A stretch of 14,222 bases of DNA from Clostridiaceae bacterium (GTDB lineage Bacteria > Bacillota > Clostridia > Oscillospirales > Acutalibacteraceae). A program made the position numbers and the translations under genes. Where the stretch lies: assembly GCA_016297645.1 (NCBI GenBank), contig JAEDGF010000046.1:1-14222 (forward strand), given 5' to 3'. The notes below the pieces were generated by a model. The model worked only from the letters and a program-made list of their open reading frames with translations, was not told the origin of the DNA and searched no databases. Each line of letters begins with the position of its first letter. Position 1 is the first letter of the stretch. Below, piece by piece: positions 1 through 7,197 of this stretch.

Positions 1-323
1 AGTCAAGACGAAAAGGGCGAAAAGGGGCACTGACGGGCGACATGGGTTTGAATCCCGTCAGCCTAAATGCCGCATCTTTTTCGCAGTTGAGGATTCACAA
101 CAAAAAACGCTGCTGTTTACAAACGGCGGCTGCCTTCCCGCATACGGGAATACACCGGCGAAAAAACAGTTTTTTTACAGTCCCGAAATTTTCCGAAAGT
201 CAATTATCACAAAAAAACGGGATCGATTGCCGTCCCGTATGCACCGAAAACAGGGCTTTTTGTCCGTCATTTCGGACATTTTTTCGCGCCGCCGACTTTT
301 TTTTGAGAAAAATAAAAAAACTC
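1..323. other. Non-coding stretch at the left edge
   Basis: No convincing gene is visible. Structures present are a T-arm-like sequence at 42-58 (see findings), a hairpin TTCCCG-CATA-CGGGAA at 135-150, and a second short hairpin CGGGA/TCCCG at 218-237. The frames that are open here lack ribosome sites and have no recognisable protein content. Confidence 0.5.
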
Positions 324-352
324 TTGACTTGACCGCAAAAGTATGGTATATT
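324..352 (+). promoter_or_regulatory. Promoter of the tRNA-Thr/tRNA-Tyr unit
   Basis: A TTGACT -35 box (324-329), a 17-base spacer and a TATATT -10 box (347-352) place the start of transcription near 359, about 25 bases before tRNA-Thr. An overlapping TTGACC at 329-334 is an alternative -35 box. The 17-base spacing and closeness to consensus make this a good sigma-A-type promoter. It is inferred from sequence only. Confidence 0.72.
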
Positions 353-382
353 TCTTCTTGCGTTCACGCGATGGACAAAATC

Positions 383-458
383 GCTGGTGTAGCTCAGTTG
401 GTAGAGCAGCTGATTTGTAATCAGCAGGTCGGGGGTTCGAGTCCGTCCACCAGCTCCA
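383..458 (+). tRNA. tRNA-Thr (anticodon TGT)
   Basis: This is a complete cloverleaf. The acceptor stem is GCTGGTG paired with CACCAGC, with discriminator T and an encoded CCA at 456-458. The D-arm contains AGCTCAGTTGGTAGAGC. The anticodon stem GCTGA/TCAGC closes a seven-base loop TTTGTAA with anticodon TGT. The T-loop is TTCGAGT. The T-stem GGGGG/CCGTC contains one G-G mismatch (433 with 445), which is unusual but does not disturb the rest of the fold. The gene is transcribed with tRNA-Tyr, 11 bases downstream. Confidence 0.96.
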
Positions 459-469
459 CAATTTAATAT

Positions 470-554
470 GGAAGAGTTCCCGAGCGGCCAAAGGGGGCAG
501 ACTGTAAATCTGTTGTCGACGACTTCGGTGGTTCGAATCCACCCTCTTCCACCA
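470..554 (+). tRNA. tRNA-Tyr (anticodon GTA)
   Basis: This is a class II tRNA of 85 bases. The acceptor stem is GGAAGAG paired with CTCTTCC, with discriminator A and an encoded CCA at 552-554. The anticodon stem CAGA/TCTG encloses CTGTAAA, giving anticodon GTA. A long variable arm containing TCGACGACTTCG follows, as expected for tRNA-Tyr in bacteria. The T-arm GGTGG-TTCGAAT-CCACC is fully paired. It is the last gene of the two-tRNA unit. Confidence 0.97.
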
Positions 555-555
555 G

Positions 556-590
556 AAAAAGCACTTAGCGTTAAGATAAGTGCTTTTTTT
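556..590 (+). terminator. Intrinsic terminator of the tRNA unit
   Basis: GCACTTA (561-567) pairs with TAAGTGC (577-583) around a nine-base loop. The stem is extended by an A-run before it and a run of seven T after it. It starts right behind the CCA of tRNA-Tyr. The A-tract/T-tract arrangement would also work on the minus strand. Confidence 0.85.
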
Positions 591-732
591 CATGTAATTC
601 GCCTTTCGGCAAATGAAATAGCTTCGCCGAAAGTCTATTATTTCCCGAAAATGATATGTGCGGCAACATTCAACCGAGCTGACGAACGGGAAGCGGTGTC
701 CCGCACCGAAAATTCATTCTTCGGCAATGTGT
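591..732. other. Short intergenic stretch, no gene seen
   Basis: Between the tRNA terminator and the end of the ATPase relic I see no credible coding frame or RNA gene. A weak inverted repeat, TTTCGGC (604-610) with GCCGAAA (626-632), is the only structure. It lacks a T-run on the plus strand. Confidence 0.5.
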
Positions 733-1520
733 TCAGGCGAAAAATTTCAAATATTCCTCCTCATTGAGGTACTTAATGCCGTCGACCTCACAAGGTTCAC
801 CTCGGTAAATAACATACTTCCCCTTTATTTTTCCGAAACGGTGTTCCGTTTGCCCGCACTTCTTCTCGTCAACAAGATGAAAATATTGCTCGGGATACAC
901 ATTCTCGTTATGCTTAATTTCAAAAATTTCGCATAAATCCTCCATCAGGATTATTTCGTCAATGAACACATATCGATAGCCTTGACTTTCAAAATATTGC
1001 AGATCGGAATTGATATCCGAAAGGGTATCCGTTGATTTTATCTGAATAAATGCGGCTTTTTCGGACTGTTCGGGGGACATATCAAGCAGCGCCTGATGAA
1101 TCATTGTTGTTTTTCCCGTTCGCCTGAGTCCGTACAATATGAATACCTTGTCTTGGCGTTCTCCGAACACTAATCGGCAAGCTGCTTGCAGCACTCGCGT
1201 TTTTTATACTGCTTGACCTGTACGGCGTAAGCTTTAAGCTGCGCTCCAATGCGTACATAGGTGTTAAATTTATGATTATCGGACTCATTACAAGCCTTTT
1301 TGGGCTTAGAAGGTTGATTCTTCAATTCTTTGAGTTCAACTTCAAGCGCCTTTCGTTTTTCAATCTTTGCACGCAGCGGCCCTGCCTCACCAAAGTCGAG
1401 ATAGACTTCGTTTCTTTTGTGATTCTGAGTGAAACGGTGGTAATAATACTCTTTGCCGCGCACTTTTTTTATTGCAATTCCGCCTTGCGGCAAGGCTGCG
1501 ATTTGCTGTTTAAGCCGCAG
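733..1520 (-). pseudogene. Decayed AAA-type ATP-binding protein (5' truncated, frameshifted, internally deleted)
   Basis: Three pieces of one ATPase gene lie in order on the minus strand. The 5' piece (about 1520-1173) reads LKQQIAALPQGG...KEYYYHRF, like the small basic N-terminal domain (DUF6788-like, from memory) that precedes this ATPase in other Clostridia, then the linker KFNTYVRIGAQLKAYAVQVK. The frame is cut by TAG at 1170-1172. Restoring one base there would join CCKQLADY to VFGERQDKVFILYG, the expected continuation. The 3' piece starts with a pseudo-start GTG at 1194. It has an intact Walker A (GLRRTGKTT) and Walker B (YVFIDEI), but jumps at about 934-941 straight to the family's C-terminal segment (EIFEIKHNENVYPEQY...GKYVIYRGE), so the middle of the protein is missing. 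The gene has no start, promoter or ribosome site of its own. From family knowledge I expect an intact protein several hundred residues longer. It is a relic and probably non-functional. Confidence 0.8.
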
Positions 1521-1522
1521 AA

Positions 1523-3082
1523 TCAAAAACCGTAGTAGTTTTTGAGTTTCCAGACATCGCCGTCGGTCAGGGCGTCGTTGAAAATAATAAGGTCGTCCAT
1601 GTTGAAGGTGTTCGGGAATATCTCTGTATTTGCGCAGCCGGAAACATCGTTGCCGACGACAAAACGGTGTGCGTTGAAATTCCATTTCAGGTCATCGGGG
1701 ATATCGAACGAACGGACGAACCTGAAATTCATATAGACCTTTATCTGTCGGCTTTCCTTGTCGATCACATGAATAATATTGAGCCAGCCCTCCCCGAAGT
1801 CCTCGGGATAGGGCGTTACAAGCGTGAATCCTCTTTCGGGCGTGGAGAGTGTAAAAGCCGTATCGTAGTTTTTAACAATAAACGCAAAGCCGTTTTTTCT
1901 GCCGTGCTTTCCGGATCTGTCAAGATTTCCGCAGACGCAGCAATCCTCCGTAAGGGTCTTTTTGTCGAGCCTGACCCACGCCGACACGGAAAAGCTGCCC
2001 TTACCGATTTTGAGGTCCTTCGTTTCGGCATAGCCTGTCATGCCGAACTCCCCTCTCGAGCCCATTACACCGTCGGAGTAATACTTCACGGTGTTTTTCA
2101 TTTTAAAAGAACTGTTGCCGGTTTCGTCAATAAGGCTGCTATCGAAAAACATGGCAAGCTGTATTCTGTCGCCAAAGATATTTTTCAGCCCGTTTTCACC
2201 GTTAAAATCGGGCGTTGCGGCGCTTTCTACCCTGTATTCCTTTATTTCGGGACGGGTATAGCCCTGTTCGCCTTCGAAAATACCTCCCGGGACGCGTGAG
2301 GAAAATCCGAGCTTATCGTATTCGGGGACTTCGATTCCGAGGGCATAGAGCACCACGGCGCTTACATCACGGGTATTCGCTTCGCCCATTTTGCCTTTGA
2401 GAACGCCCTCACCGGAAACGGCAAAGGTAACATATTTTTCGCTGTCCGAGTAGCCGCCGTGTCCCTTGCGGATACCGCCGTGGTCGGCAATTACTATAAA
2501 CAGGGTATCCTCGTAAATTCCGGCTTTTTTGTAGGCTTCCGTAATTCTGCCGACATAGGTGTCGGTCGTTTCTATCTGCCCGATGTATTCGGGAGAGCCG
2601 TAGGTATTGCGATGTCCCGAGCCGTCGACCTCATCGAACTGCACGAACAGCAGCTTCGGCTTGTCGGCAACTCTTTTTACTATTTCGTCGATCAATTCCC
2701 CGTCGCTTTTTTTCGAAACCAAATCCGCGTCTATATCATGCTCGATAATGCCGTGATTTATCGGATTCCAGTTTACGGCGCTTACGAGGTACGCGTCCGG
2801 GAAAGCCGTTCTGACGCGCGAAAGAAGCGAGGGCAAATTTTTATCCGTGTGCTCAAACGCGGATATGTAACTATTTGTTTTACCGTGTACCTGCGGCGAA
2901 GTACCGAAAAGCATCGCCGCCCAGTTTTCGGCGCTTATGGTCGGATCCTCCGAAAGCGCGAAATGGTTGCAGCTTCCGTTTGCGATAAGTGCGTCAATGT
3001 TGGGTGTGTTTGCTTTTGTATCGAAATTACCCATGCCGTCTATACCGATAACGGCGGCGTAAGTATATATTTTTCGTCCCAT
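1523..3082 (-). CDS. Alkaline-phosphatase/sulfatase-superfamily hydrolase with C-terminal LamG-like domain
   Basis: The 519-residue protein likely hydrolyses a phosphate or sulfate ester. The catalytic domain (residues 1 to about 300) keeps all expected metal-site residues: D15 in IGIDGMG, nucleophile candidate S50 in PTISAENW (aligned by eye with the Thr of nucleotide pyrophosphatase/phosphodiesterases), D153 and H157 in DGSGH, D200-H201 in ADHGG, and H208. Residues of about 305-519 form a concanavalin/LamG-like fold (AWVRLD..., ending MDDLIIFNDALTDGDVWKLKNYY), usually a carbohydrate- or ligand-binding module. No signal peptide or membrane segment is seen. The ATG at 3091 lies directly against the ribosome site AGGGAG (3097-3092), so the ATG at 3082, nine bases from it, is preferred. 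The gene is divergent from the DUF4838 gene. Its stop abuts the ATPase relic. The substrate cannot be told. Confidence 0.85.
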   Translation of the reverse strand: MGRKIYTYAAVIGIDGMGNFDTKANTPNIDALIANGSCNHFALSEDPTISAENWAAMLFGTSPQVHGKTNSYISAFEHTDKNLPSLLSRVRTAFPDAYLVSAVNWNPINHGIIEHDIDADLVSKKSDGELIDEIVKRVADKPKLLFVQFDEVDGSGHRNTYGSPEYIGQIETTDTYVGRITEAYKKAGIYEDTLFIVIADHGGIRKGHGGYSDSEKYVTFAVSGEGVLKGKMGEANTRDVSAVVLYALGIEVPEYDKLGFSSRVPGGIFEGEQGYTRPEIKEYRVESAATPDFNGENGLKNIFGDRIQLAMFFDSSLIDETGNSSFKMKNTVKYYSDGVMGSRGEFGMTGYAETKDLKIGKGSFSVSAWVRLDKKTLTEDCCVCGNLDRSGKHGRKNGFAFIVKNYDTAFTLSTPERGFTLVTPYPEDFGEGWLNIIHVIDKESRQIKVYMNFRFVRSFDIPDDLKWNFNAHRFVVGNDVSGCANTEIFPNTFNMDDLIIFNDALTDGDVWKLKNYYGF

Positions 3083-3105
3083 TTTTATCATCTCCCTGAT
3101 TTATT

Positions 3106-3133
3106 ATTTTAGCAGATACCCGCCGAAAGTAAA
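3106..3133 (-). promoter_or_regulatory. Candidate promoter of the LamG hydrolase
   Basis: On the minus strand TTTACT (3133-3128) and TAAAAT (3111-3106) are separated by 16 bases. This predicts a very short leader in front of the ribosome site at 3097-3092. A perfect AAAAAAG-CAT-CTTTTTT inverted repeat lies just upstream (3137-3153). The call is weak because the region is AT-rich. Confidence 0.35.
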
Positions 3134-3215
3134 CACAAAAAAGCATCTTTTTTGAACCGACTCCCTGTTTTTTTCGTAAATAAATGTAAACTGTTTATAA
3201 AAAACAAAATAGTTA

Positions 3216-3244
3216 TTGAAAACCTCTACTAAATACGATACTAT
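3216..3244 (+). promoter_or_regulatory. Promoter of the DUF4838 gene
   Basis: TTGAAA (3216-3221), 17 bases, then TACTAT (3239-3244). Transcription would begin near 3251, about 40 bases before the start codon. An inverted repeat ATCGGG (3248-3253) / CCCGAT (3269-3274) begins at the predicted start point. It could be an operator or a leader hairpin. Confidence 0.6.
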
Positions 3245-3291
3245 GATATCGGGCAATTCAAAAAGCAACCCGATTCGAGAGGAGAAAAAAC

Positions 3292-5610
3292 ATGAAAAAA
3301 ATTGTTTCAGCACTTGTTGCCGCGCTTATGCTTGCGGTAACTCTACTGCCGACGGTTATGGCGCAGCCGTTACAGACTAACGCGGTAATCGTTATCCCCG
3401 AAAATGCGTCGATAACCGAAAAGTATGCCGCCGAAGCACTGCAAAAGGGTATCGGCGAAGTCACGAAGCAGACCGTCAGCATCGTTGCAGACAACGAAAA
3501 AACGGATGCTTTCAAATTCCTTGTCGGTGCTACCGCGATGACAGTCAACAAGCCGGTCAACGAAACGGACGGCAGCTACATCATAAAAAGCGGTAACAAC
3601 TGCATTGAGATAAACGGCAACGGTAATAAAGGCACGATATACGGCGTTTACCGTTTTCTTGAAGAATATGCCGGATTCAAAATGTACTCCGAAAAGACAG
3701 GCTACAAAAGCTACACGGGAAAACTCGAAATGCCCGACAACGCAGACATTTCGTACACCCCCTACTTTGAGTACACGGAAACCGACTGGCTCTCTCCGCG
3801 CAACGATATCTATTCTCTTGCAAACGGCTTAAACGGCGGAGTTTACAGAAGACTCACCCCCGAACAGGGCGGTACGGTAAAGTATCTCGGTACTTTTTGC
3901 CACACCTTTACAACACTTTTCTGTTCACGGGATAAGTATTATGACGAACACCCCGAGTATTTTGCGTTGCGCGACGGCAAAAGAAACCCGAAGCAGCTCT
4001 GCCTTACAAACGAAGATGTTTACAATGTCGTTCTCGGCGAGGTCATGGAGCTTCTCAAAAAGGAACACGATGAAAACGCAAGCCTTCAAATAATCTCACT
4101 GACCCAAAACGACAGCAATGCAGCCGGCGATTACTGCCTTTGCGACAACTGCAAAGCGCTGGACGCAGCAAACGGATCTCCGTCCGGCACAATGATCACT
4201 TTTGTTAACAGAATCGCAAAAGCGGTCAAGGAAGCAGGCTACGACAATGTCGCGCTTGACACTTTTGCATACCGCTACACGAGAAAAGCCCCCACAAATG
4301 TAGTTCCCGAAAAGAATGTAATAGTCCGCCTGTGCAGCATCGAGTGCTGCTTTACACACGCTCTTGATGACAGCACTTGCGAGCGCAATGTTGAGTTTAT
4401 GCAGGACCTCGCGGACTGGAACAACATCTGCGACCATATTTATATATGGGACTACACCACAAATTACGCGTATACCGTCGGTATATTCCCGGACTTCGGA
4501 ACAATACAGAAAAATGCGCAGATTTTCGCGGAGCACGGCGTTAAGGGCGTTTATGAAGAAGGCAACTACTACATGACCCGGTGCGACACGGAGTTCGGAG
4601 AGCTGAGAGCATATCTCCTGTCTCGCCTTATGCAGAACCCCTACTGCGACCTCGAAAAGGAAACGGAAGGATTCCTCAACGCATTTTACGGAGAGGGCGG
4701 AGATGAGATAGGTGAGTTTCTCCGTCTTGTCACGGCAAACGCCGAGAAAAAACACGCCGAGATATACGATGAAATGCACCTTACCTTCTCGTTTACGGAA
4801 AAAGAAGCGGAAAATATCGACGCGCTGTGGGCAAAAGCGAAAGCGGACACGGCAGATGACGAATTTGCTCTTGCAAACATCACGCGAAGCGAAATCTCAT
4901 GGAGATATGTAAAATCGTCGCTCGGGCTTCGCGAATTCTCGGGACTTTTCCAAAGAGGCAAGGAAAACAAAAAGCTTTATGCGGATATTCTCGCACTCGG
5001 CACAAAAACACTCTCCGAAAATATGAGCGGCGAGGACAACACCGCCGTGCTGCCCCTTTATGAATATCTGCGCCCCAAAAACTGGCAGAATATAAACGGA
5101 TTGAGTGTGTATACATACTCGGTTGACATCGCAGTAATGACAGCCGCGCTTGTGCTTGCCCTCATCGTTCTCTTTGCGGCGATAAAGCGCAAGGAATACG
5201 CAGGCTGCGCGCTTCTGCCGCTCTTCGGTATGATGGTAGGAAATGCGATATTGAGCCGCAACACCTTCCTCGCTTGGGACAGCCTTGCAAAATACACCAT
5301 TTCGGCAGTATGTCTTATCGCGCTTGCCGCCGCAGTCGCTCTCGTCTACGCGAAGCTCTCCGGAATGAAGGTCAAAAAATGCATAATATCAGTACTTGTT
5401 AATACTCTTATATTTGCAGTTTTCTACGAAGCATCGCTTCTCGGCATAAACAACGCGCTTTACCACGGCAAAGCAAATGATTTTGCTATGTCAATTGCGT
5501 ATTTCTTTGCGTCACTGTACGCAGTAATATTCACCATCCGCGCCCTTGCAAAACTGCACAAAAACAAAAGGAGCGAGAAGAAAGAAAAGGCCGTAAGCAC
5601 CGGCAAATAA
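3292..5610 (+). CDS. Secreted DUF4838 (glycosidase-like) protein with a C-terminal multi-pass membrane region
   Basis: This 772-residue protein begins with a signal peptide (KK, then a hydrophobic core, likely cleavage after VMA at residue 24). An N-terminal alpha/beta domain (about 25-145; YAAEALQKGI, GTIYGVYRFLEEYAGFKMYSEK) is typical of the domain before glycoside hydrolase barrels in GH67/GH20-like proteins. The DUF4838 region follows (about 150-560), with DYCLCDNC at residues 280-287 (C282, C284, C287), IYIWDYTTNY and KGVYEEGNYY. Five hydrophobic segments follow at about 612-631, 637-653, 667-688, 698-716 and 730-751, then a lysine-rich tail. The sugar-active-type domain should therefore sit outside the cell, tethered to the membrane. 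Ribosome site GAGGAG (3279-3284) is seven bases from the ATG. No activity is proven for DUF4838, so enzyme function is inferred. It is followed on the same strand by an oxidoreductase, with no T-run terminator between them. Confidence 0.85.
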   Translation: MKKIVSALVAALMLAVTLLPTVMAQPLQTNAVIVIPENASITEKYAAEALQKGIGEVTKQTVSIVADNEKTDAFKFLVGATAMTVNKPVNETDGSYIIKSGNNCIEINGNGNKGTIYGVYRFLEEYAGFKMYSEKTGYKSYTGKLEMPDNADISYTPYFEYTETDWLSPRNDIYSLANGLNGGVYRRLTPEQGGTVKYLGTFCHTFTTLFCSRDKYYDEHPEYFALRDGKRNPKQLCLTNEDVYNVVLGEVMELLKKEHDENASLQIISLTQNDSNAAGDYCLCDNCKALDAANGSPSGTMITFVNRIAKAVKEAGYDNVALDTFAYRYTRKAPTNVVPEKNVIVRLCSIECCFTHALDDSTCERNVEFMQDLADWNNICDHIYIWDYTTNYAYTVGIFPDFGTIQKNAQIFAEHGVKGVYEEGNYYMTRCDTEFGELRAYLLSRLMQNPYCDLEKETEGFLNAFYGEGGDEIGEFLRLVTANAEKKHAEIYDEMHLTFSFTEKEAENIDALWAKAKADTADDEFALANITRSEISWRYVKSSLGLREFSGLFQRGKENKKLYADILALGTKTLSENMSGEDNTAVLPLYEYLRPKNWQNINGLSVYTYSVDIAVMTAALVLALIVLFAAIKRKEYAGCALLPLFGMMVGNAILSRNTFLAWDSLAKYTISAVCLIALAAAVALVYAKLSGMKVKKCIISVLVNTLIFAVFYEASLLGINNALYHGKANDFAMSIAYFFASLYAVIFTIRALAKLHKNKRSEKKEKAVSTGK

Positions 5611-5653
5611 ACAAAAACGCATATTTAACGCTAACGAAAAATCTTTTATTGCA

Positions 5654-5715
5654 GGACGCACCGAAACCGGGAGCAAAAAAGCCGCAGCCCGGGAGCGTCC
5701 GAGAAAAAGCTCCGG
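5654..5715 (+). promoter_or_regulatory. Foldable spacer between the DUF4838 and oxidoreductase genes
   Basis: In the 131-base gap, GGACGC (5654-5659) pairs with GCGTCC (5695-5700) and, inside it, CCGGG (5667-5671) with CCCGG (5688-5692). A competing hairpin GGAGC (5692-5696) / GCTCC (5709-5713) uses part of the same bases. Mutually exclusive stems are what a leader or attenuator would show, but it matches no riboswitch class I recognise. It may also be an mRNA-stabilising or processing element. Confidence 0.35.
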
Positions 5716-5741
5716 TACAAATCGGAAGAAAGAGGAGAAAA

Positions 5742-7061
5742 GTGAATTACGACATAGTAATTATCGGTGCTGCCACCTCCGGCGCGTATTTCGCCAAAAA
5801 GATGGCATCGAAGGGATACGGCGTTATCATGCTCGAAGCCCTCACGAAAGAAAAGCTCGGCACGCGAATGGACATCTTCCATATGACAAAAACCGATATG
5901 CGGACCTTCGACATTCCGAAGGTAAAAGAAGGCGACGAAGCGTGGGCTTTCGAATTTACGGAAAACCATTTTTCTTCCCCCTCGAATCAGTATATCGTCC
6001 CTACAACGAGCGACATTATAGGCTTGCATATGCATACATATATCGCGCTCATGGTCGATGACGCGATAAAAGCCGGTGCAAAAATAGAATACGGCGCCGC
6101 TTTCAAGGAGTATGTTTTTTCAAAGGGCAGAATTTCCGGCGTGAGATACAAAACCGCAGACGGCGTAAAAGAGATATCCTGTAAAGTGGTCGTCGACTGC
6201 TCCGGAAGCCGTGCGGTAGGCAGATGTGCTCTCCCCAACGGCTACGGAGTAGAAAATTTCGAGCTGCAAAAAGAGGATATGTTCTATGTCATACTGCGCT
6301 ATGCCAAATTCGACAAGCCGCAGATAAATACATTCTGGTTCAACACAAAATCGTGGTACGCACCGTTTTCGACGGACAACACAGAAAAGATAATCGGGAC
6401 GGGCGCGACCGGCAGCTTCGAAAAAGCCGAAAAGGACAGCGAAAAACTCGACGCGAACACATCGAAAGGCAATTTTACGCTCATGCGCACCGAAAAAGGC
6501 ACGACACCCTATCGCCGTCCGCCGTACTCGCTTGTCGCGGATAACTTTATAGTCACGGGCGATGCCGCCTGCCTTACAAAACCCGACTGCGGCGAGGGAG
6601 TAACGAGCAGCATGGTTATGATGGACATAGCCGCACGAGTCCTCGACTCGGCACTGCAAAAGGGCGATACCTCGAAAGAGGCGCTGTGGGAGATAAACCG
6701 CGAATATAACCGTATTCAGGGCGCGGAATTCTCTTTCGCGAGGGCATTTCTCACCAAAGCCGTCACGGCGACGGACTACGAGATTGAGTACTGCTTTGCA
6801 AACGGGATCGTTTTCAACAAAACCTTCCTCGACGGCGGAAAAATCGGCGCGAAAGAGATTAAAGAAGTCCTCTCGGGTATAACCTCGGCTGTCGCAAAAA
6901 AACACATTTCCGCCAAAACGATAGCCGCAGTCCTTTCCGGAGCGGCGCTCGGAACTGCGATAAAAACGCTTTACATGAACTACCCCGACAGCCCCGACAA
7001 GCTCGCCGCATGGACGAAAAAAGCCGACCTCCTTTGGAAAAAGGTCGGAAGAATACAGTAA
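5742..7061 (+). CDS. FAD-dependent oxidoreductase, geranylgeranyl-reductase-like
   Basis: The 439-residue protein starts at GTG 5742, behind GAGGAG (5732-5737). The frame is open upstream to a TTG at 5649, but that part is proline/lysine-rich, lacks a ribosome site and precedes the Rossmann fold. Residues 3-32 form the FAD-binding beta-alpha-beta unit: YDIVIIG, then GAATSG (9-14) where the usual second glycine is alanine, ending with ribose-binding E32. The second FAD motif, GDAACLTKPDCGEG, is at about 273-286, as in geranylgeranyl reductases and related flavin monooxygenase-fold enzymes. Hydrophobic stretches near the C-terminus (ISAKTIAAVLSGAALG) could touch the membrane. The family reduces isoprenoid chains or other hydrophobic substrates. 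The substrate here is unknown. It is probably co-transcribed with the upstream DUF4838 gene. Confidence 0.8.
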   Translation: MNYDIVIIGAATSGAYFAKKMASKGYGVIMLEALTKEKLGTRMDIFHMTKTDMRTFDIPKVKEGDEAWAFEFTENHFSSPSNQYIVPTTSDIIGLHMHTYIALMVDDAIKAGAKIEYGAAFKEYVFSKGRISGVRYKTADGVKEISCKVVVDCSGSRAVGRCALPNGYGVENFELQKEDMFYVILRYAKFDKPQINTFWFNTKSWYAPFSTDNTEKIIGTGATGSFEKAEKDSEKLDANTSKGNFTLMRTEKGTTPYRRPPYSLVADNFIVTGDAACLTKPDCGEGVTSSMVMMDIAARVLDSALQKGDTSKEALWEINREYNRIQGAEFSFARAFLTKAVTATDYEIEYCFANGIVFNKTFLDGGKIGAKEIKEVLSGITSAVAKKHISAKTIAAVLSGAALGTAIKTLYMNYPDSPDKLAAWTKKADLLWKKVGRIQ

Positions 7062-7085
7062 AAAATCAGCAAAATATATCAAAGA

Positions 7086-7160
7086 AAAAAAGAGCACAGA
7101 CTATTCCGTGCAGCCGCATATTTATCGGCGGCAAATCGGGAGCGGTCGGTGCTCTTTTTT
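7086..7160. terminator. Terminator between convergent genes, with long structured loop
   Basis: AAAAAAGAGCAC (7086-7097) pairs with GTGCTCTTTTTT (7149-7160). After one A-G mismatch, GAC (7099-7101) pairs with GTC (7145-7147). The loop is about 43 bases and holds an inner GCCG/CGGC hairpin. A-runs before and T-runs after the stem let it act for the oxidoreductase on the plus strand and the SWIM gene on the minus strand. Confidence 0.75.
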
Positions 7161-7197
7161 CAGGTGTAAAAAAGCTGAATTATTCTTTTGTCAATAC

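Noticed and set aside
42..466. Two overlapping plus-strand open frames before and through the tRNAs
   Set aside because: They have no ribosome site and no protein-like content, and one runs through tRNA-Thr.
267..593. Open frame on the minus strand across the two tRNA genes
   Set aside because: It is antisense to tRNA-Thr and tRNA-Tyr. Peptides such as VDSNHRSRRQQ and NPRPADYKSAALPTELH are the well-known false products of tRNA complement, often mis-annotated.
1082..1288. Short minus-strand frame overlapping the ATPase relic
   Set aside because: It is in a different frame from both readable ATPase pieces and shares no family sequence.
2459..3112. Plus-strand open frame opposite the LamG hydrolase
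   Set aside because: It is an antisense shadow of a gene with intact catalytic motifs.
5649..5741. N-terminal extension of the oxidoreductase from a TTG start
   Set aside because: It has no ribosome site and a proline/lysine-rich sequence unlike the family, and a well-placed GAGGAG precedes GTG 5742.
6120..7097. Minus-strand open frame of 325 residues antisense to the oxidoreductase
   Set aside because: It is an antisense shadow. The plus-strand frame has clear FAD motifs and a ribosome site.
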